Origin: VAUL01 sp964603155
Lineage (GTDB): Bacteria; Desulfobacterota; Desulfuromonadia; Desulfuromonadales; BM103
DNA length: 64,000 nucleotides
NCBI GenBank assembly: GCA_964603155.1
Contig: CAZRTZ010000003.1
Span: 42,117 to 106,116, forward strand
Reading direction: 5' to 3'
Position 1 is the stretch's first letter; every line of letters begins with the position of its first letter. Below are positions 60,107 through 64,000 of the stretch, piece after piece. Below the pieces are notes generated by a model. The model was not told where the DNA came from. It was given only the letters and a program-made list of their open reading frames with translations, and made no database searches. A program made the translations under genes and the position numbers.

Positions 60107-60814
60107 TCATCGCAGATGGATTTCCTCTTCGTAATACAGATCACCTCCTACAATTTTACAAGTAGGGACTGGCGCACCCATAAGTAAGTCGAGTAGATAT
60201 GGATAGGGGAAAAAATGGAGATGTAGATCGAAGGTAAAAAGATACGGGCGTTGGCGAGGGACAATAATTATCAGACGTCGTTTGGCAACTCGCCGCAGTT
60301 CACGAATAGCGCTTCGCAGATCAACAACGTGTTCGAGCGTGTGCGCACAAATGACTGTATCGAAGACACTGTCTGCGAAAGGCAGGAGGCTAACCTGCCC
60401 GCAGCAATATGTTAATTGCCCTTCAAAGGGACCCTTAGGCGGGTTAATATCCAGCCCAACGACCTTCCTCCCGGCAACCCGGTCAAGCAAGCCCGTCAGA
60501 TACCCCCGACCACAGCCAACGTCCAGTATTTTATCACCGACAACACGATCACAGATCAGGCGGACACAACTGGGGTGAAGATCAGTTTCTCTGGGCAGGT
60601 GACTGGAGGCCAACCGTTGATAGATTTCCGTGAGTTCCTTTGATGAAAGGTAAGAAGCCCTGCCTTTAAAGTTGGCAAACTCCCTCCACATAGGGCCCAG
60701 AACCAGGCGCATCAATGGCCACATCAGCAACTTGCTGTCGCGCAAAAAACTCGGCAGCAGATTATCCAGACAAAAATTGAGCCAGACCGTCGCGCGACGA
60801 TCAAGAAGGCTCAT
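60107..60814 (-). CDS. Class I SAM-dependent methyltransferase
   Basis: A 235-residue protein with motif I KILDVGCGRGYLTGLL, VVGLDINPP as motif post-I, and VICAHTLEHVVDLRSAIRELRRV as motifs II/III. Such UbiE/Mtase11 relatives often modify lipid-linked sugars. Its start overlaps the GtrB-like gene by 14 bp, so the two are coupled; together they may build a modified sugar-phosphate-polyprenol. Confidence 0.85.
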   Translation of the reverse strand: MSLLDRRATVWLNFCLDNLLPSFLRDSKLLMWPLMRLVLGPMWREFANFKGRASYLSSKELTEIYQRLASSHLPRETDLHPSCVRLICDRVVGDKILDVGCGRGYLTGLLDRVAGRKVVGLDINPPKGPFEGQLTYCCGQVSLLPFADSVFDTVICAHTLEHVVDLRSAIRELRRVAKRRLIIIVPRQRPYLFTFDLHLHFFPYPYLLDLLMGAPVPTCKIVGGDLYYEEEIHLR

Positions 60815-61778
60815 AAACCTTCCCTTCGTCGAGAGACTCTACAATGTAGATCGGACGACGCTTGACCTCCTCGAAAATGAAACCGATATACTCGCCGATA
60901 ATGCCGAGGAGCACAAGTTGAACGGCAAAGACAAAAGAAAGCAGAACCACAATCGTTGTGTACCCGGTAATGACATTGCCGAGCATTTTCATCACAACGG
61001 AATAGACTCCCACAATCACCGAAAACGCTCCACAGCCAATCCCTAGAAACAGCCCAAACCGCAATGGCAATCTGGAAAAAGTGGCCAGCGCACCGATCGA
61101 CGCATTACATAACCGAAAAAAATTATATTTACTCTTTCCGGCAGCACGCAGCGGGGCGGTGAAAGGAATCGTCTTTTTAGGAAAACCAACGACTTGAATG
61201 ATCCCCCGCAAAAAACGGGTGCGTTCTCTAAAATCTTTTCGCAAAAGGTCACAAACTCTTCTGTCGATCAGAAAAAAATCCGACGCATTAGGAACAAATC
61301 CCTCCGGCGACAGGACATTTATCAAACGGTAGAAAAGTCTCGAGCGCACATTTCCATACCAGGTTGCGCCAACCGTTTCCGTCCTGACCATGTGAACGAT
61401 CAGATTGCCGTTACGATGTTCTTCGAGTAATCTGGGAATATACGAAGGAGGATGCTGAAGGTCTGCATCAAGGCAGATCACCGCTTGACCACGACTGGAG
61501 TCGATTCCTGCGAGCATCGCCGCCTCATGCCCAAAGTTGCGGGAAAGACTAACAATCCGCACTCGCGAAGAGTCAGCCAGAATTTTTTGCAACACACCAA
61601 GGCTACCATCGGTACTCCCATCATTGACGAAAATAACCTCGCAGGAGCAGCCAATGGCAACGAGTTGACGACTAACCTCCTCCCAGAAGATTGGCAAGAC
61701 TTGAGCTTCATTGTAGACAGAGACAACCAGTGAGAAGTCAACGGTGGGAAGAGGGTTATCGGGAAAAACCTGGGACAT
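60801..61778 (-). CDS. GtrB-like polyprenyl-phosphate glycosyltransferase
   Basis: A 325-residue family 2 enzyme with two C-terminal transmembrane segments. FSLVVSVYNEAQVLP, VIFVNDGSTDGSLGVL and CLDADLQHPPSYIPRLLEE (the DLQHP signature) identify the GtrB/Yfdh subgroup that makes glucosyl- or other hexosyl-phosphoryl-undecaprenol. The ALPHRAAGKSKYN-type basic region and the C-terminal IIGEYIGFIFEEVKRRPIY are also typical. It could supply donors to the GT-C proteins at 58195, 56661, 51325 or 14747. Confidence 0.92.
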   Translation of the reverse strand: MSQVFPDNPLPTVDFSLVVSVYNEAQVLPIFWEEVSRQLVAIGCSCEVIFVNDGSTDGSLGVLQKILADSSRVRIVSLSRNFGHEAAMLAGIDSSRGQAVICLDADLQHPPSYIPRLLEEHRNGNLIVHMVRTETVGATWYGNVRSRLFYRLINVLSPEGFVPNASDFFLIDRRVCDLLRKDFRERTRFLRGIIQVVGFPKKTIPFTAPLRAAGKSKYNFFRLCNASIGALATFSRLPLRFGLFLGIGCGAFSVIVGVYSVVMKMLGNVITGYTTIVVLLSFVFAVQLVLLGIIGEYIGFIFEEVKRRPIYIVESLDEGKVYEPS

Positions 61779-62020
61779 TGCAGTCAGACAGATTGAGACT
61801 TACGCGTCAACCCGATATCCCCCTTAATTTTTGCTTTACGGATACTGGTGGAGAATAAGGTCGCACTCATTTACTGTCCGAACAATTCGCTGTCAAAAGA
61901 TTTGATAAACTGGCCCGCCAGAACGTATTCTTTCGTCGAGCGCCGTTTTTTGTCACTTACCCCCGCCACTAAAGAAAAACAACTATTGGCTACACACATA
62001 AAAGCAACACATCGGAAAAC

Positions 62021-62557
62021 CTATTTCGTTATGATATTCCCACCCCGAGACATATAAACACCATCGAGCCAATTGCCACCGTCAACCGGCGTACCATCAG
62101 CATATTGTGTAGAGAAAGACTGGGTAACTATAAATTTCAGGGTGGGATCAGCTTTCCACTTTAAAACCAAGTAATACTCCTGATTGAGACCAAGCGGCTT
62201 ATCCGGGGAATCAAATTTTTCAAAATCAACCCGTTGGAGCAAATTCTTGATATTCATCTCCAACCCAAGATTCATTCCACCCATTGCATCGGTTGAGTTA
62301 TCTAAAGGGGCAAATGTGGCAGGGTTGAACAGGTATTTTGCATCGCCGACTTCTGCAAACGGGTAGAAGTTATTTTCAATATAGAGCACTGTAAATCCAC
62401 GATAAAGAGCGTTACAGTCGGAGAGAATGACTGCCCGCTCGCTCCTGGTTTTGTAATCGTTGTACCTTGGTATGGCAATGGCGGCAAGGACTCCTATAAC
62501 AGTTGTAACAACAATAAGCTCAATAAGCGTGAAGCCTTTTTGCTGGTTTTTCTTCAT
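62021..62557 (-). CDS. Type IV minor pilin-like protein
   Basis: A 178-residue prepilin. The start at 62557 (MKKNQQKG) has AAGGA upstream. The class III signal is cleaved after Gly8: FTLIELIVVTTVIGVLAAIA with Glu at +5. The C-terminal domain has a GGNWLDGVYMSRGG closing block. It is longer than PilA and stands alone, away from the pilVWXY1 operon. It could be a minor pilin or a pseudopilin; PilE-like assignment cannot be proved. Confidence 0.85.
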   Translation of the reverse strand: MKKNQQKGFTLIELIVVTTVIGVLAAIAIPRYNDYKTRSERAVILSDCNALYRGFTVLYIENNFYPFAEVGDAKYLFNPATFAPLDNSTDAMGGMNLGLEMNIKNLLQRVDFEKFDSPDKPLGLNQEYYLVLKWKADPTLKFIVTQSFSTQYADGTPVDGGNWLDGVYMSRGGNIITK

Positions 62558-62831
62558 GTCCAGGCTTCCTTTTGATCGCAAGAGATAAAAACTGACAAAT
62601 ATCTAGCAAAAGACATGCCCAGCGTTGGGACACACTCGCACGGCCCCTGCCGAGCGGACACCATCCCCTAGAATATAAGCAGGCTAGCGGTAGAGGGAGG
62701 GGTTGTCAAGGTTTACGGGGCACAAATCAGTGATCACTGATCGGTTAGGAGGTACGGGGCTCGAAAAACGGTATCGAGAGACAAAAGGGACGTCACAAAA
62801 AAGTTGTGCTCCGTGATCCGCAGGCAGGAGC

Positions 62832-62859
62832 AAAAAAAGGCCCGCCACAAGGGCGGGCC
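62832..62859 (-). terminator. Rho-independent terminator
   Basis: GGCCCGCC (62839-62846) pairs with GGCGGGCC (62852-62859) around a 5-base loop, and the minus strand then runs into seven T residues. It ends the transcript coming from the genes above 63146. Confidence 0.92.
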
Positions 62860-63102
62860 GAAGGCCAACGCAATTTCATAACAGCATAGCAATCGGTGAA
62901 AAACTGTCCGCTTCCCTCCATTGGGATTGCATTGAAACCCCTCCTCCGGCATTTCATAACAATCCTCCGTACCCATCACAAAACAGTCCCTCCTGGACAT
63001 GACAGTGCATCAGCGGACGTCGTTCTTCAGACGAAAAAAGCGTTAATCCTCCTTTCTCCGACAATGACAATCTGCATTGGCCATAGCTTGTTTCTTCACC
63101 CT

Positions 63103-63136
63103 CACCCCAACAGACGCAAACCTCTCCGTTGGGGTG
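63103..63136. other. Hairpin just downstream of the gene at 63146
   Basis: CACCCCAAC (63103-63111) and GTTGGGGTG (63128-63136) pair perfectly over 9 bp with a 16-base loop. There is no T-tract on either side. It may protect mRNA ends or be chance. Confidence 0.5.
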
Positions 63137-63145
63137 GAAAGATGG

Positions 63146-63532
63146 TCAACGGCGATCAACCGCGCCCTCCTGCACAGCTCCTTCAACCCCATCCGACAGG
63201 CTCGAAAACTCGAATTTGCGCAGCGGCTGGCGTTCGCGGCTGGCGATGACCTGCCGGCCATCAACGAGCCTGACAAAAAACGTCACCCTCCCCCACTCCC
63301 CCGGTTTTTCCAGGACCACCTGCCCACCATCGAAGCCCGTGAAGACCAGCCGCTCCCCCAACCGGTCTCCCGGCTTGAGCATTTGCAGTTCGCCTCCGGG
63401 CGAGCAAAACACCGCGAGCCGCTCCTGCTCTGCAGCCTGCACCAGTTGCCAGCCATCGAGATCGGCAGCGCGGGCGATGGCAGGCGACATGGCGACCATT
63501 GACAACACCAAGACGATGAGCGAACGCAACAT
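63146..63532 (-). CDS. Unrecognised small exported protein
   Basis: A 128-residue protein. A clear signal peptide (MLRSLIVLVLSMVAMSPAIARA) ends near residue 22. The rest is a single small domain, DGWQLVQAAEQERLAVFCSPGGELQMLKPGD..., which is loosely like PilP or GspC-HR-type beta folds (repeated V-x-L blocks with glycines). I do not recognise it. The start at 63532 has a GAGGGGGG seven bases upstream. It follows the partial gene above by 10 bp, on the same strand. Confidence 0.75.
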   Translation of the reverse strand: MLRSLIVLVLSMVAMSPAIARAADLDGWQLVQAAEQERLAVFCSPGGELQMLKPGDRLGERLVFTGFDGGQVVLEKPGEWGRVTFFVRLVDGRQVIASRERQPLRKFEFSSLSDGVEGAVQEGAVDRR

Positions 63533-63542
63533 CACGCCCCCC

Positions 63543-64000
63543 TCACTTGCGCTGTCGCGGCAGTTCGATCGGCCGCCCGGAGAGAAGATCGGCACGACGG
63601 ATCTCCTTGCGAACATGATCAATATTCACTTCCCAATCATATTGGGACTCGACCCACGGAATGTACTCCAGGCCGCGGCCACCGGCGAGGTTGGTGAAGG
63701 AGGTGGCGTTGATGGCGACCCGGCCGGGCTGACGCTCGGAACATTCGATCATGATTCTGGCGTAGAACAAGCCGCCCTGCGCTTTGACATACGCCGTCAG
63801 CGGCGATGCATCGGCTTTCACGGGGATCTCCACCCGTCGCCGGTAGCCGTGTGCCGGCGCTTCGGTCATCATCTCGAAGAATTCGTGCTGTTCGACGACC
63901 AGGCCGCTCTCGTCGTCGGGCGTCTCCAACACCAGGCGCAGCTTCCCCGGCTCGCCCTCCACGACAAGACGGAGATCGGTGTGCCAGTCCCGATCGGACG
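63543..64000 (-). CDS. Unrecognised protein, 5' end outside the window
   Basis: The C-terminal 151 residues of a longer protein whose start lies past position 64000; the frame is open to the edge. The visible part (from SDRDWHTDLRLVVEGEPGK) is mostly beta-like with charged loops, and contains GYRRRVEIPVKADASPLTAY and a closing RADLLSGRPIELPRQRK. It has no obvious signal in view. I cannot assign a family. It is likely co-transcribed with the small exported protein gene 10 bp downstream. Confidence 0.75.
   Translation of the reverse strand, partial: SDRDWHTDLRLVVEGEPGKLRLVLETPDDESGLVVEQHEFFEMMTEAPAHGYRRRVEIPVKADASPLTAYVKAQGGLFYARIMIECSERQPGRVAINATSFTNLAGGRGLEYIPWVESQYDWEVNIDHVRKEIRRADLLSGRPIELPRQRK

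Larger units (their letters stand above)
62558..63145. other. Gap with terminator, repeat-like DNA and hairpins; no gene recognised
   Basis: About 590 bp without a convincing gene. It holds degenerate repeats near 62730-62820 (ATCAGTGATCACTGATCGG, GGAGGTACGGGGCTCG, CCGTGATCCG), the terminator at 62832-62859, two copies of ATTTCATAACA (62873 and 62952) and the hairpin at 63103-63136. A frame at 62734-63000 has a start but crosses the terminator and looks like chance. Confidence 0.5.

Noticed and set aside
62680..62700. GCTAGCGGTAGAG resembles an ops/JUMPstart element of RfaH-regulated clusters
   Set aside because: It matches only a few bases, is on the plus strand, and no plus-strand glycan operon follows it.
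62734..63000. An 88-residue minus-strand frame with an ATG in the gap below 63146
   Set aside because: It crosses the strong terminator at 62832-62859 and has no domain. The coding would have to read through the hairpin and T-run.
63100..63140. Possible cyclic-di-GMP (GEMM) riboswitch because of ACGCAAA wording
   Set aside because: The flanking conserved segments of GEMM are missing, and no gene follows on the strand in question. It is better explained as a simple hairpin.
1..64000. CRISPR arrays, tRNA or rRNA genes
   Set aside because: No regularly spaced direct repeats of 25-40 bp and no tRNA- or rRNA-like sequences were seen while reading. Short tandem-like repeats at 9653 and 10382 lack spacers. 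A covariance-model scan would be decisive and was not possible.

Overview
The window looks like a chromosomal segment of a Desulfuromonadales (Geobacter/Desulfuromonas-like) bacterium. The strongest evidence is a very short PilA pilin with a Geobacter-type N-terminal core, followed directly by a small exported PilA-C/Spc-like partner, an arrangement typical of that order. Codon use is moderately GC-rich, with several visibly AT-rich islands in the glycan genes. Nearly every gene is on the minus strand, so the operons read from high to low coordinates. No rRNA, tRNA or CRISPR was recognised.

Layout, low to high coordinates. (1) 1-9490: type IV pilus genes: 5' end of pilM, a small XRE regulator, prepilin peptidase pilD, a higBA toxin-antitoxin pair, an Ig-like lipoprotein, pilY1, pilX, pilW and pilV. 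(2) 9491-11700: accessory insertions: a mazEF-type pair, a DUF4143 AAA ATPase with a consensus promoter and apparently leaderless start, degenerate GTGATCC-type repeats and a perfect 23-bp inverted repeat. (3) 11675-50486: a roughly 39-kb surface-glycan cluster with about 20 glycosyltransferases, FkbM and class I methyltransferases, a DegT aminotransferase, an alpha-1,2-fucosyltransferase-like enzyme and a Wzm/Wzt ABC exporter. It includes two parallel cassettes (27544-31361 and 36621-42335), each with a DUF115 protein, an NAD(P) oxidoreductase, a D-2-hydroxyacid dehydrogenase and a NeuA-like cytidylyltransferase. (4) 50483-56378: a decaprenyl-phosphate phosphoribosyltransferase-like UbiA protein, a membrane TPR protein, an ABC-2 exporter with a periplasmic partner, then the pilA-C and pilA genes. 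(5) 56661-64000: further membrane glycosyltransferases, a GtrB-like polyprenyl-phosphate glycosyltransferase, a methyltransferase, an isolated minor pilin and two unrecognised exported or accessory proteins.

How the parts may work together. PilD processes PilA and the minor pilins (PilV, PilW, PilX and the isolated pilin), and PilY1 is the likely tip adhesin. The glycan cluster makes nucleotide-activated sugars, assembles them on a lipid carrier and exports them through Wzm/Wzt, as for an ABC-dependent O antigen. Its position between the minor pilin operon and pilA makes pilus or S-layer glycosylation possible, but nothing in the sequence proves it. The best candidate for undescribed biology is the pair of parallel CMP-sugar-like cassettes, which lack any visible ulosonic acid synthase and include a tandem fused SIS isomerase.
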